54,973 bases of DNA, from the NCBI GenBank assembly GCA_024330215.1, contig JANDLU010000016.1, forward strand, positions 1 through 54,973, in the 5' to 3' direction. Source of the stretch: Candidatus Gaiellasilicea maunaloa (GTDB lineage: Bacteria > Actinomycetota > Thermoleophilia > Gaiellales > Gaiellaceae). Positions 1 through 8,332 of this stretch are shown piece after piece; the first letter of the stretch is position 1, and each line of letters begins with the position of its first letter. Made by a program: the position numbers and the translations under genes. The notes beneath the pieces are model-generated. The model was not told where the DNA came from, ran no database searches, and worked only from the letters and a program-made list of their open reading frames with translations.

Positions 1-54
1 CAGATCCTCGCCAAAGCAGTCAAACAACAAGGCACTTCAGAAACGCTGCACTAG
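1..54 (+). CDS. C-terminal end of an unidentified gene (partial)
   Basis: An open frame runs from the left window edge to a TAG at 52-54 and gives 17 residues ending in GTSETLH. The codons are less GC-biased (AAA, CAA, TCA) than the following genes. Too little is present to name a product, and it could be a chance frame. Confidence 0.3.
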   Translation, partial: QILAKAVKQQGTSETLH

Positions 55-58
55 CCGT

Positions 59-64
59 TAGGAT
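59..64 (+). promoter_or_regulatory. Candidate -10 box (TAGGAT) of the M24 peptidase gene
   Basis: TAGGAT fits TANNNT and lies 8 nt before the ATG at 73, with no Shine-Dalgarno in between. This is the leaderless arrangement seen repeatedly in the window. No clear -35 is visible. Confidence 0.4.
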
Positions 65-72
65 CGCGGCCG

Positions 73-1209
73 ATGCCCGACGTCCTGATCATCGGCGACT
101 CGATGCGCTCCCCGGAGCTGCGCCACGAGGTGCCGCTCTCGATCGGCGACCCCTTCCTCTACGCCGAGGTCGCGGGAATTCGGCACGTCGCGGTCAGCGT
201 GCTCGAGCTGAGCCGGGTCGAGGAGCTCGGCGGCGACCTCGAGGTGCACACACTCGAGGAGTTCGACTACGACGCGATCATCGCCCGCGGACTGCCCTCG
301 CACGAGCTTTGGACGGCGATCTGGGTCAGCGCTGCCGACAAGCTCGGCATCCGCGACGCCGTGGTTCCGCTCACCTTCCCGCTCGGCCACGCGGAGGCGC
401 TGCGTACCGTCGGGATCGAGCTGCGCGTCGACCAGCCTTTCTTCGACGACCGGCGGCGGGTCAAGAACGCGACCGAGCTCGAGGGAATTCGCCGCGCCAG
501 CCGAGCCGTCGAGGCAGGGATGACGCGCGCGCTGGAGCTGCTGCACGACGCCGAACCCTCGAACGGCGCGCTCACGCTCGGCGGTGATCCGCTCACGTGC
601 GAGCGGATCAGGGCCGAGCTCGAGCAGGTGTTCGGTGAGCACGGGGCGGTCGGCGAGGAGTTCATCGTCTCGCACGGCGCCCAGACCGCTGTCGGCCACG
701 ATCCCGGCTCGGGCCAGATCGCGGCGAGCGACGTCGTCCTCTTCGACCTCTACCCGCGCGATCGCGAGACCGGCTGCTACACGGACTTCACTCGCACCGT
801 TGCGGTAGGCGAGGTATCCGACGAGATCAGGGAGTACCACCGTCTGGCCCGGGAGGCGCTCGACGTCGCCCTCGCGGCGGTCCGGCCGGGTGTCGAGGGC
901 GAGGAGATCCACCGGCAGGTCTGCGAGTTCTTTTACGCAAACGGCCAGAAGACCCAGCTTCACAAGGAGCCGGGCGAAGTTCTTCGCGACGGCTACTACC
1001 ACGGCACCGGGCACGGCGTCGGGCTCGAGGTGCACGAGCAGCCGGGGATCGGCCGCACCGGCGGCACACTCGTCGCCGGCGACGTGATCGCGATCGAGCC
1101 GGGCCTCTACCGACACGGCTTCGGCGGCGTCCGCCTCGAGGATCTCGTGTTGGTGACCGAGGAAGGCGCCGAGGTGCTGACGAGCTTTCCGTACGACCTC
1201 GAGCTGTGA
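73..1209 (+). CDS. M24 family Xaa-Pro aminopeptidase-like metallopeptidase
   Basis: Predicted cytoplasmic dinuclear-metal peptidase (aminopeptidase P / creatinase fold) that removes N-terminal residues preceding proline. The 378 residues comprise an N-terminal creatinase-like domain (about 1-150) and a C-terminal pita-bread catalytic domain. All five expected metal ligands are visible: Asp225 (FDLYPRD), Asp238 (YTDFTR), His314 (GTGHGVGLEVHE), Glu342 (IEPGLY) and Glu356 (RLEDL). The ATG at 73 sits behind a TAGGAT box. The stop overlaps the start of the acs gene (GTGA at 1206-1209), so the two are probably cotranscribed. Exact substrate preference cannot be read from the sequence. Confidence 0.9.
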   Translation: MPDVLIIGDSMRSPELRHEVPLSIGDPFLYAEVAGIRHVAVSVLELSRVEELGGDLEVHTLEEFDYDAIIARGLPSHELWTAIWVSAADKLGIRDAVVPLTFPLGHAEALRTVGIELRVDQPFFDDRRRVKNATELEGIRRASRAVEAGMTRALELLHDAEPSNGALTLGGDPLTCERIRAELEQVFGEHGAVGEEFIVSHGAQTAVGHDPGSGQIAASDVVLFDLYPRDRETGCYTDFTRTVAVGEVSDEIREYHRLAREALDVALAAVRPGVEGEEIHRQVCEFFYANGQKTQLHKEPGEVLRDGYYHGTGHGVGLEVHEQPGIGRTGGTLVAGDVIAIEPGLYRHGFGGVRLEDLVLVTEEGAEVLTSFPYDLEL

Positions 1210-3155
1210 GCGACCAGACGATCGAGACGCACTTCGTCGAAGACAGGCGCTATCCGCCGCCGCTCGAGTTCGCCGCGCAGGCGAATGCGCAGCCCGAGAT
1301 CTACGAGCGCGACTTCGAGGAGTTCTGGGAGAGCGAGGGGCGCGAGCGGGTCTCCTGGATCGAGCCGTTCACGAAGCTCTACGAGTGGGAGCTGCCCTAC
1401 GCGAAGTGGTACCTCGGCGGGACGCTGAACGTGTCCTACAACTGCGTCGACCGGCACGTCGAGGAGGGCCGCGGCGAGCGCGTCGCCTATCACTGGGAGG
1501 GCGAGCCCGGTGACACGAGAACGATCACCTACGCCGAGCTCCAGCGCGAGGTCGTCCGCTTCGCGAACGCGCTCAAGGAGCTCGGCGTCGAGAAGGGGAC
1601 GCCGGTCGCGATCTACCTGGGGATGCTTCCGGAGCTCGCGATCGCGATGCTCGCTTGCACGCGGCTCGGCGCCCCGCACACCGTCGTCTTCGGCGGGTTC
1701 TCGGCCGACTCGCTCTCCGGTCGGATGGTCGACATGGGCTGCGAGGTGCTCGTCACGCAGGACGAGGCCTGGCGACGCGGCTCGACGGTGCCGCTGAAGC
1801 GCACCGCGGACGAGGCGATGGCCGCGGCGCCGAAGGTTCGCCGCTCGCTCGTCATTCGGCGGACTGGAAACGAGGTGCGGATGCAGGAGGGGCGCGACGC
1901 CTGGTTGCACGAGCTCGACCTCCCCGACGATCCGGCCTCCTGCCCGCCCGAGCCGATGGACGCCGAGGATCTCCTCTTCCTGATGTACACGTCCGGCACG
2001 ACCGCGAAGCCGAAGGGGATCGCGCACACAACCGGCGGCTACCTCGTCGGCGTCGCGGCCACGCACCGCTACATCTTCGACCTGAAGCCGGAGACGGACG
2101 TCTTCTGGTGCGCGGCCGACATCGGCTGGATCACCGGCCACAGCTACATCGTCTACGGGCCGCTCTGCAACGGCGCGACATCGGTGCTCTACGAGGGCAC
2201 GCCGGACTTCCCGGACAAGGATCGCTGGTGGTCGATCGTGGAGCGCTACGGCGTCACGATCCTCTATACCGCCCCGACTGCGATCCGCGCCCACATGAAA
2301 TGGGGGCCGGAGTATGCCCAGGGGCACGATCTCTCCTCGTTGCGGCTGCTCGGCACGGTCGGCGAGCCGATCAATCCGGAGGCGTGGATGTGGTATCGCG
2401 AGCACGTCGGCGGCGACCGCTGCCCCGTCGTCGACACCTGGTGGCAGACCGAGACGGGGATGGCGCTGATCACCCCGCTACCGGGAGTGACGACGACGAA
2501 GCCGGGCTCGGCGACGAAGCCGTTCCCGGGCGTCGACGTCGGGGTCTTCAACGAGGCCGGCGAGGAGGTGGGGCCGGGCGGCGGCGGCTATCTCGTGCTG
2601 AAGCGGCCGTGGCCGGCGATGACGCGGGGGATCTTCGGCGATGACGCGCGCTTCCGCGAGACGTACTGGTCGAAGTATCCGGGCGTCTACTTCGCGGGAG
2701 ACGGCGCCCGGATCGACGAGGACGGCGACTTCTGGCTGCTCGGCCGGGTCGACGACGTGATGAACGTGTCCGGGCATCGGATCTCGACGATCGAGGTCGA
2801 ATCGGCGCTCGTCGACCACCCGCGCGTTGCGGAAGCGGCGGTGTGCGGGCGCAACGACGCGCTCACCGGGCAGGCGATCGTAGCCTACGTGACGCTGAAG
2901 GGCGGCGATGACGGCTCGCTCGAGATGCTGGACGAGCTACGGAACCACGTCGCTGGAAAGATCGGCGCGATCGCGAAGCCCGCGAACATCGTCTTCACCC
3001 CGGAGCTGCCGAAGACGCGGAGCGGCAAGATCATGCGGCGGCTCCTGCGCGACGTGGCCGAGAACCGCCCGCTCGGCGACACGACCACGCTCGCCGACCC
3101 GACGGTCGTCAACGAGATCTCGCAGCGCGCCTCGGCGGACGCCTCGGACGACTGA
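1206..3155 (+). CDS. acs: Acetyl-CoA synthetase (AMP-forming)
   Basis: Activates acetate (or propionate) to its CoA thioester through an acyl-adenylate. The length of 649 residues is the usual Acs length. Visible ANL-superfamily motifs are the phosphate loop MYTSGTTAKPKG, DTWWQTETG, the hinge GRVDDVMNVSGHRIS, and the C-terminal PKTRSGK with the catalytic, often acetylated, lysine at about residue 608. The GTG start overlaps the stop of the upstream peptidase, and the stop overlaps the ATG of the following BAAT remnant. Propionyl-CoA synthetase cannot be excluded, but the length and motifs fit Acs best. A second, more divergent AMP ligase is at 23244-25133. Confidence 0.95.
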   Translation: MSDQTIETHFVEDRRYPPPLEFAAQANAQPEIYERDFEEFWESEGRERVSWIEPFTKLYEWELPYAKWYLGGTLNVSYNCVDRHVEEGRGERVAYHWEGEPGDTRTITYAELQREVVRFANALKELGVEKGTPVAIYLGMLPELAIAMLACTRLGAPHTVVFGGFSADSLSGRMVDMGCEVLVTQDEAWRRGSTVPLKRTADEAMAAAPKVRRSLVIRRTGNEVRMQEGRDAWLHELDLPDDPASCPPEPMDAEDLLFLMYTSGTTAKPKGIAHTTGGYLVGVAATHRYIFDLKPETDVFWCAADIGWITGHSYIVYGPLCNGATSVLYEGTPDFPDKDRWWSIVERYGVTILYTAPTAIRAHMKWGPEYAQGHDLSSLRLLGTVGEPINPEAWMWYREHVGGDRCPVVDTWWQTETGMALITPLPGVTTTKPGSATKPFPGVDVGVFNEAGEEVGPGGGGYLVLKRPWPAMTRGIFGDDARFRETYWSKYPGVYFAGDGARIDEDGDFWLLGRVDDVMNVSGHRISTIEVESALVDHPRVAEAAVCGRNDALTGQAIVAYVTLKGGDDGSLEMLDELRNHVAGKIGAIAKPANIVFTPELPKTRSGKIMRRLLRDVAENRPLGDTTTLADPTVVNEISQRASADASDD

Positions 3156-4112
3156 TGCGTGTCCTCGCCGTCGCGCTCGTCGGCCTCGTGCTGGGGTGCA
3201 CGGGTGGAGCCGAGACGCCGGCGCCACGGCTCGACGCAACGCCGGGCTCGGGGCTGCTCGACGAGCCGCTGCGGCTGACGATCACCGGTGCTCCGGCTCG
3301 CGGACGGGTGACGATCCGGGCGGTCGCGCGTGAGGCCGACGGCAGGCCGTGGGCAGCGGCCCGCACGATCGTAGCCGACCCAACCGGGCGGGCCGAGCTT
3401 CGGAACGGCGGAACCTTGCTCTCGGCGCTGACACCGCTGCGCGGGACGACCACCGGGCTCGTGCCGAAGCGAGTGTCGCTGGAGGCGCGCAGCGACGGTC
3501 GAGTGCTCGCGCGGGCGACGGTAACCCGTCGAACGGTTGCGCCGGGCCTCACGACCCGGGTCCTGACGGTGGCGAAGGATGGCCTCACCGGGCGCTATTC
3601 GGCGCTCCCGGGCGCGGCGGGGCCGGCCGTCCTCAAGCTCGGCGGCAGCGAGGGCGGGACGCCGTTCGGCGAAACCACGGAGCTGTTCGCCTCCCGTGGC
3701 TTCCCGACGCTCGCTCTCGCCCGTCGTGAACCGCTCGCCGAACGGGCTCGACGCGGCCTGGACGCTCGGAGGGAGGCCGCTACCGATGGCTGCGAGAGAC
3801 GAGTTCGGCAGCCACAGGCCACGGAATCCGGCCGCAGAGACTGCGGTCGAGCGCATCGACGGACCCGTGCTCCTCGTCTCCGGCGTCTCGGACGAGGTCT
3901 GGCCGTCCGCCGCGTACGCCGCCGCGATCGTCGAGCGCCGAAAGGCCGCGGGTCTCGCGACGACCTCGCTCACGGCCCTCTATGCCGGCGACTTCGTCGG
4001 CATCGGTCTTCCGAACACGGCGGCGCGCGTCCTCGGCGGTAGACGCGAGGCCGACGCCGCGCTGCGCGCCCACGCCTGGACGCGCGTGCTCGCAGTGCTG
4101 CGTAGCCTTTAG
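3155..4112 (+). pseudogene. Remnant of a BAAT-type acyl-CoA thioesterase/acyltransferase, catalytic core deleted
   Basis: The first frame (3155 to about 3722) has a lipoprotein-like leader (VLGCTGG), the BAAT N-terminal beta-domain, and the first hydrolase strand (VLKLGGSEGG ... FPTLALA). The matching C-terminal half continues in another frame from about 3723 (GLDAAWTLGGRPLP, then PVLLVSGVSDEVWPS and a terminal AHAWTRVLAVL). The frames join exactly where about 100 residues carrying the nucleophile elbow should be. An internal deletion not divisible by three is therefore the simplest explanation. The family is normally about 420 residues, and only about 319 codons remain here. The ATG overlaps the acs stop. 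The product should be inactive. Confidence 0.75.
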
Positions 4113-4122
4113 GCTCATGGAT

Positions 4123-4143
4123 CACGTAAAAACGTGCTACACT
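4123..4143 (+). promoter_or_regulatory. Palindromic operator and -10 box of the RHH/VapC operon
   Basis: CACGTAAAAACGTG (4123-4136) is an inverted repeat with 5-bp arms around AAAA. It is followed immediately by TACACT (4138-4143), 7 nt before the GTG start at 4151. RHH antitoxins usually bind such palindromes to autoregulate, so this is the likely operator over a leaderless promoter. Confidence 0.55.
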
Positions 4144-4150
4144 TGTTGAC

Positions 4151-4390
4151 GTGAAACGGAACGTCACTCTTGCGCTTCCCGTGGACACCCTCCAGCGGCT
4201 CCGGGTGCTCGCCGCCGAGCGCGGAACCTCGATCTCGCGGGTGCTCACCGAGACCCTCGACGAGATCCTCGATCGGGACTCCGGCTACGAGCGCGCACGT
4301 AAGCGCAGCTTGATGAACCTAGAGCGCGGCTGGAACCTCGGCACGAACGGCCGCATCGACTGGACCCGCGACGACCTCCATGAGCGCTGA
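4151..4390 (+). CDS. Ribbon-helix-helix antitoxin (VapB-like)
   Basis: A 79-residue protein opening with KRNVTLALPVDTLQRLRVLA, a typical RHH/CopG DNA-binding strand and first helix, followed by a second helix (GTSISRVLTETLDEIL). The C-terminal part (about 45-79) would wrap the toxin. The GTG start lies 7 nt behind a TACACT box and beside a palindrome, so it is probably leaderless and autoregulated. It overlaps the downstream PIN-domain gene by 11 nt, the usual antitoxin-first arrangement. Confidence 0.85.
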   Translation: MKRNVTLALPVDTLQRLRVLAAERGTSISRVLTETLDEILDRDSGYERARKRSLMNLERGWNLGTNGRIDWTRDDLHER

Positions 4391-4820
4391 GGGTTCGCGC
4401 TCGTTCGTCGACACGAACGTCCTCGTCTATGCCCACGATGCGTCGGCCGGGACGAAGCTCGACCGCGCCCGAGGTCTGGTTGGCGATCTCTGGCGCTCGC
4501 GGGAGGGATGTGTCAGCGTCCAGGTGCTGCAGGAGCTCTTCGTCACGCTGACTCGCCGGATCGCGACGCCGCTCGACTCGACGACTGCGGCGACCGTGGT
4601 CGCCGACTACGCCAAGTGGACGACGCATGCTCCCGCCAGCGGCGATGTCCTCGCGGCGATCGAGATCCACGAGCGGGACGGGATCTCCTTCTGGGACGCG
4701 ATGATCGCTCGGAGCGCCGCATCGCTCGGCTGCGACCTGCTGTACACGGAGGACCTGAACGCAGGTCAGCGCTACGGCGGCGTTCTCGTCGTCAACCCGT
4801 TCGCCGAAACCGACGAGTAG
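4380..4820 (+). CDS. vapC: PIN-domain ribonuclease toxin (VapC family)
   Basis: A 146-residue PIN domain predicted to be a Mg-dependent endoribonuclease inhibited by the adjacent RHH protein. The acidic site is visible: Asp11 in FVDTNVLVYAHD, a Glu in VLQELFVTL, Asp in ISFWDAMIA, and Asp in LYTEDLN. The reading frame is intact and of normal length. Its start lies inside the antitoxin gene, implying translational coupling. The tRNA, rRNA or mRNA target cannot be deduced from the sequence. Confidence 0.9.
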   Translation: MSAEGSRSFVDTNVLVYAHDASAGTKLDRARGLVGDLWRSREGCVSVQVLQELFVTLTRRIATPLDSTTAATVVADYAKWTTHAPASGDVLAAIEIHERDGISFWDAMIARSAASLGCDLLYTEDLNAGQRYGGVLVVNPFAETDE

Positions 4821-4845
4821 CTCCTGGGTGTGGACGGCATCGACG

Positions 4846-5391
4846 CACGCCGAGCGTGAACGATTCCCACCAATCCTCGAAGGTCGGATGCTCGAGGCTC
4901 GCTTCGAGGTGGGCTTCCTCGATCACCTGGAGGCCGGCTGCCTCGAACAGCTCCGCCAGGTGTCCCTCTCGCGCGCCCGCAAGCCTGGATTCGTCCTCGA
5001 CCTCGGGATCGAGCTCGCGCGCCGCATCCCAGCAGACGCTGAGCGGCCCCGGTCCACCGCCGTGATCCCAGATGCAGGCCCTGACGGCGCCCTGCCTGCG
5101 AGTCACCGGCCGAGCTCGCGAAGCGCGGCTATAGGGTCTGCCATAGAGTGGACGACGAGTTGCGCCAGAGCTGCGTCGAACGCCTCGTCCGGAAACGGCA
5201 GCTGCTCCGGCCGCGCGCTGCACCTCGACGCCCGGATGGCGCATCGTCGTGAGTTTGCCCGGCCCGCACCCCACATCGTGCACGCGCTGACTAGCGGCCA
5301 CATCTGCCAGAGCAGCAAGCTACGGCGCCAGCAGAACGGAGTAGCGACCCATGAACCGGTCCTACGCGTCAGCGGCGACCGTGAAGCTCAC
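4846..5391 (-). pseudogene. Decayed SAM-dependent methyltransferase (Methyltransf_11)
   Basis: Reading from a GTG at 5391, one frame gives VSFTVAADA-stop-DRFMGRYSVLLAP-stop, then VAASQRVHDVGCGPG (motif I). Both stops are TAG where Tyr and Gln would be expected, consistent with point mutations. The middle (PEQLPFPDEAFDAALAQLVVHS) lies in a second frame. The later part (ACIWDHGGGPGPLS ... LAELFEAAGLQVIEE ... FEDWWESFTLGV) is back in the first frame. There are thus at least two nonsense codons and two compensating frameshifts, and the C-terminus is missing. The gene is clearly dead. Confidence 0.8.
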
Positions 5392-5496
5392 GTGGACAAC
5401 CTACGCCGGGGACCGAACCAGAAGCAAGCGGGCGAGTGATAACGGCTCGGTGTGGGCTTGCGGGGCGTTGCCGACAGGGTGAGACTGACACTCGGC

Positions 5497-6021
5497 ATGG
5501 CCGACCAGATCGAGATTCGCCGTCTTGATGGGGCCGAGCTGCACGAGCAGCTCGACGGCTTCGCGGCCGTCCTCCACGACTGCGTCGACGGAGGCGCGTC
5601 GGTCAGCTACATGGCGCCGTTCTCGCACGAGGACGCGCGCCGCGCGTTCGAGGGGTTCGCCGCCGAGGTCGAGGAGGGCAATCGACTGCTTCTGGCCGCC
5701 TTCGCGGACGGCCGCCTCGTCGGTACGGTGCAGGTGATCCTGGTGCTGCCGCCGAACCAGCCGCATCGAGCCGAGATCGCGAAGCTCCTCGTTCAGCGCT
5801 CGGCGCGTGGACGCGGGATCGCCAAACTGCTGATGGAGCGTGCCGAGGCGGAGGCGCGAGCGGAGGGCAAGACGCTGCTCGTCCTCGATGCGGTGACCGG
5901 TGACACCGCCGCGCGCCTCTACGAGCGAATGGGCTGGAACACGGTCGGCGTGGTCCCCGGCTATGCCCTTTACCCGGACGGGCGACCCTGTGACACGACC
6001 TTCTTCTTCAAGACGCTCTAG
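5497..6021 (+). CDS. GNAT family N-acetyltransferase
   Basis: A 174-residue GNAT protein beginning at the ATG at 5497. An upstream in-frame start at 5452 has no similarity to the family. The acetyl-CoA pyrophosphate-binding motif A is LLVQRSARGRGIAKLLMERA, and motif B includes ARLYERMGWNTVGVVPGYAL. The sequence resembles acetyltransferases acting on small amines or drugs, but the substrate cannot be assigned. GACACT just upstream could be a -10 box. It stands alone between a pseudogene and a beta-lactamase-like gene. Confidence 0.85.
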   Translation: MADQIEIRRLDGAELHEQLDGFAAVLHDCVDGGASVSYMAPFSHEDARRAFEGFAAEVEEGNRLLLAAFADGRLVGTVQVILVLPPNQPHRAEIAKLLVQRSARGRGIAKLLMERAEAEARAEGKTLLVLDAVTGDTAARLYERMGWNTVGVVPGYALYPDGRPCDTTFFFKTL

Positions 6022-6052
6022 CGAGGGGTCTGGGACTCCGAGTCGGCATCCT

Positions 6053-7153
6053 GTGGACGTGCTCCGCGTCTTCGCCACCGTCCTCACGGCGCTCGTGCTC
6101 GTCTCGCCTGGCGTGGCCGGAGACGCCGAGTTGCTGCGCGCGCGCGATCGCTATCTGCCGGCCTCGACCCGTGACTACGCCGCCACGCCCGACGGGGCGC
6201 AGTCGCGGTACGACGCCGGTCGGAACCTCGTCGAGGCAGTGCTGGCGGCTGGAAGCGTGAGGGCGGGGCTGCGCCCGCTCCGCGCCGAGTTGCTCCGGCG
6301 TGGCCGGACCGTCGTCGCCCGGGCGGAGGCGCTCGACCGGCCCGACGGCTCGCGCGGCGCCGGTCGCTACGCACCGCTTCCGCTCGCGCCGAGCGGGGTT
6401 GCCCTGCGCGCCTCCGATGCCGCGCTCGACGGCCGGCTCGCGGCCGTGGCGGAACGATTCGACGGCTGGACGGCGATCTGGACACACGAACTGCGTACGG
6501 GACGCTTCGCCGGCTGGAACGAGGATCTTCGCTTTCCGGCGGCGTCCACCGTCAAGCTCGGCGTACTCGCGGCCGCTCTCCGAACCTCACCGGTTCCCGA
6601 GGCCGGTCGCTGGTGGTACGACGCACGCCAGCTCGGCGCCTGGTCGTCGAACCTCGCCGCGAACCGGATCCTGGCGCATCTCGGCTCCGACGCCGTGAGC
6701 GCCGGCCTACGCCGGCTCGGGATGACGTCGAGCACGTATCCCGGCCCGTATCGCGCCACCACCGCTGTCGGCTCGCCCCCGCCTGGAAACCACACGCGAG
6801 TGACGACCGCCAGCGATCTCGGCCGCGCGCTCTACCGCCTCCACGCCGGCGCTTACGGCGACCGGCGGGCGCTCCGTCTCCTCGGGCTCACGCGGTCGCA
6901 GGCCCAGGCGGGCGTCCGCATCCTGCTTTCCTCCCAGCGCGCGAGCGACAATGTCGGCCTGCTCCGCCCGTGGCTCGGCGTGACGCGGGTGGCCGAGAAG
7001 AACGGCTGGCTCACCGACACGCGGCTCACCGCTGCGATCGTCTACGGTCGCCGTGGGCCCGTGATCGTGGTCGTCGCGGCCTACCGGCCCACTCTCGAGA
7101 TCGTGGAGGCGCGGAGGCTGGGCTGGGACGTCCTGCGGGCGATCGGCCTGTGA
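6053..7153 (+). CDS. Exported serine beta-lactamase-like hydrolase
   Basis: A 366-residue protein with an N-terminal signal segment (VLRVFATVLTALVLVSPGVAG) and a C-terminal class A beta-lactamase-like domain. The SxxK motif is PAASTVKLGVL. The SxN-like position reads WSSNLAANRIL, and the KTG box is degenerate (EKNGWLTDT). Loss of a canonical KTG and the lack of a clear Glu166 region argue against a true antibiotic-resistance enzyme. A cell-wall-associated esterase or peptidase is equally possible. The GTG at 6053 gives the signal peptide a complete n-region, and GTG 6059 is an alternative. The next gene is also an exported cell-wall-type enzyme. Confidence 0.75.
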   Translation: MDVLRVFATVLTALVLVSPGVAGDAELLRARDRYLPASTRDYAATPDGAQSRYDAGRNLVEAVLAAGSVRAGLRPLRAELLRRGRTVVARAEALDRPDGSRGAGRYAPLPLAPSGVALRASDAALDGRLAAVAERFDGWTAIWTHELRTGRFAGWNEDLRFPAASTVKLGVLAAALRTSPVPEAGRWWYDARQLGAWSSNLAANRILAHLGSDAVSAGLRRLGMTSSTYPGPYRATTAVGSPPPGNHTRVTTASDLGRALYRLHAGAYGDRRALRLLGLTRSQAQAGVRILLSSQRASDNVGLLRPWLGVTRVAEKNGWLTDTRLTAAIVYGRRGPVIVVVAAYRPTLEIVEARRLGWDVLRAIGL

Positions 7154-7236
7154 CGGGCCGGCCAAGTAACAGACAGGCGACGAGTGCGGCGGCGGCAAGG
7201 AAGGAGACGAGCACCGAGCCAGAGTACGCTTCGTCC

Positions 7237-7854
7237 GTGCGGATCGCCGCCCTGCTCGCGCTCGCGCTCGGACTTTGTGTTTCTGAAACACAAGCGGCCT
7301 CGCCGCCCGTCGGCTCGATCGAGCCCGTTCGTTGGGGCGATCTACGTCATTCCTACCGTGCCCGCTGTCCTGTCGGACCCGCGCGCTTGCGCACCGTTCG
7401 CGTCTCCTACTGGGGCTTCGATCGTCGGCCGCACGTCGGCCGCATCGTCGTCGCGGGCCGTGTCGCGCCCGACGTGCTCGCCGTCTTCCGGATCCTCTGG
7501 AGCGCGCGCTTCCCGATCCGGCGGCTGCGACCTGTCTCGGTCTACGGCGGCAGCGACGACGCCTCGATGGAGGCCGACAACACCTCCGGCTTCAACTGCC
7601 GCTTCGTGGGCGGCACCTCGCGCTGGTCGCTGCACGCCTACGGGGAGGCGATCGACGTCAACCCGGTCGAGAACCCCTACGTCCAGGGATCGCGCGTCTC
7701 GCCGCCGGCCGGCCGGGCGTATCTCGACCGGAGTCGCTACCGGAGCGGGATGGCGCTCGAAGGTGGCGTGCTCGTGCGCGCGTTCGCGTCGGTCGGCTGG
7801 AAGTGGGGTGCCTCCTTCGGCGACTACCAGCACTTCTCGACGACCGGCCGGTAG
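7237..7854 (+). CDS. Exported M15-family peptidase (D-Ala-D-Ala carboxypeptidase-like)
   Basis: About 205 residues with a short signal segment (RIAALLALALGLCV), then an M15-type zinc peptidase domain. Metal-site motifs are visible: SLHAYGEAIDVNP (His and Asp ligands) and FGDYQHFS near the C-terminus (third His). Such enzymes trim peptidoglycan peptides outside the membrane. The GTG at 7237 directly precedes the signal segment. The first codons after the signal core run through the first copy of an AT-rich palindrome (7270-7292), which encodes LCVSETQ in frame. The stop is followed by a convergent minus-strand unit. Confidence 0.75.
   Translation: MRIAALLALALGLCVSETQAASPPVGSIEPVRWGDLRHSYRARCPVGPARLRTVRVSYWGFDRRPHVGRIVVAGRVAPDVLAVFRILWSARFPIRRLRPVSVYGGSDDASMEADNTSGFNCRFVGGTSRWSLHAYGEAIDVNPVENPYVQGSRVSPPAGRAYLDRSRYRSGMALEGGVLVRAFASVGWKWGASFGDYQHFSTTGR
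7270..7292. repeat. AT-rich palindrome, copy A (CTTTGTGTT family)
   Basis: TTGTGTTTC-T-GAAACACAA is a perfect 9-bp inverted repeat flanked by CT and AG, embedded in the signal-peptide region of the M15 peptidase gene. Its arms match two other palindromes at 20943-20966 and 22490-22514. It stands out from the GC-rich surroundings. Confidence 0.6.
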
Positions 7855-7951
7855 CGATCGACGTTCATCCGCCACGTCGACCGCCCCGGCCGGCGCGCGG
7901 TCGCAGCCGAGGCTAAACCGCTCCTCGGGTTTCTCGGCGTGCTGCGATAGT

Positions 7952-7964
7952 CCGCTTCGAGCGG
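7952..7964. terminator. Short hairpin between convergent genes
   Basis: CCGCT-TCG-AGCGG forms a 5-bp stem in the 112-nt gap between the M15 peptidase gene and the minus-strand ORF ending at 7967. There is no T-tract, so it is only a weak terminator candidate. Nothing else is evident in this gap. Confidence 0.25.
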
Positions 7965-7966
7965 GT

Positions 7967-8323
7967 CTAGCGAGAGGCGCGTTGCCAGGAGCCGATCTGG
8001 ATCACAGTGCCGCTCGCGCAGGTGCCGACGAGCGTCGGGGCGCTTCGCTCGTTGCCGGCTCGAACACGAAGCGGGATCGATGTCGAAGGAACGCTCGGGC
8101 TCGAGCAGTCCTCGCGGAGGAGCACCCCGGCGTAGGCTTCTCCGCCTGGCGGCAGTCGCACGCGCCGTCCCGCCGGCCCGAAGCCACCACCTGAGACATG
8201 TTCGATCAGGACTGGACCGCGGGCTCCGCGACCGATCTCCAGGATGACGCCGCCACGGATGGCGCAGGCGGATGCCGATCGATTCCGGACGAGAAGCGTC
8301 AGCAGCGCCCGCCACAGCCGCAA
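7967..8323 (-). CDS. Small DUF4232-like protein or remnant
   Basis: A 118-codon frame starting at TTG 8323, ten bases after the M16 protease stop and in the same frame. It reads like an Ig-type beta-sandwich found in actinobacterial exported proteins: LVRNRSASACAIRGG, then VRLPPGGEAYAGVLL, then PTLVGTCASGTVIQIGSW, with paired cysteines. No signal peptide is seen in this frame. An ATG overlapping the protease stop in another frame would give a short hydrophobic start (KRVLAAVAGA), so the 5' end may be frameshifted or truncated. Confidence 0.4.
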   Translation of the reverse strand: MRLWRALLTLLVRNRSASACAIRGGVILEIGRGARGPVLIEHVSGGGFGPAGRRVRLPPGGEAYAGVLLREDCSSPSVPSTSIPLRVRAGNERSAPTLVGTCASGTVIQIGSWQRASR

Positions 8324-8332
8324 GCACGCGCT

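Noticed and set aside
6053-7153. Antibiotic-resistance beta-lactamase
   Set aside because: SxxK is present but the KTG box is KNG and the SDN position is SSN, so a resistance role cannot be supported from the sequence.
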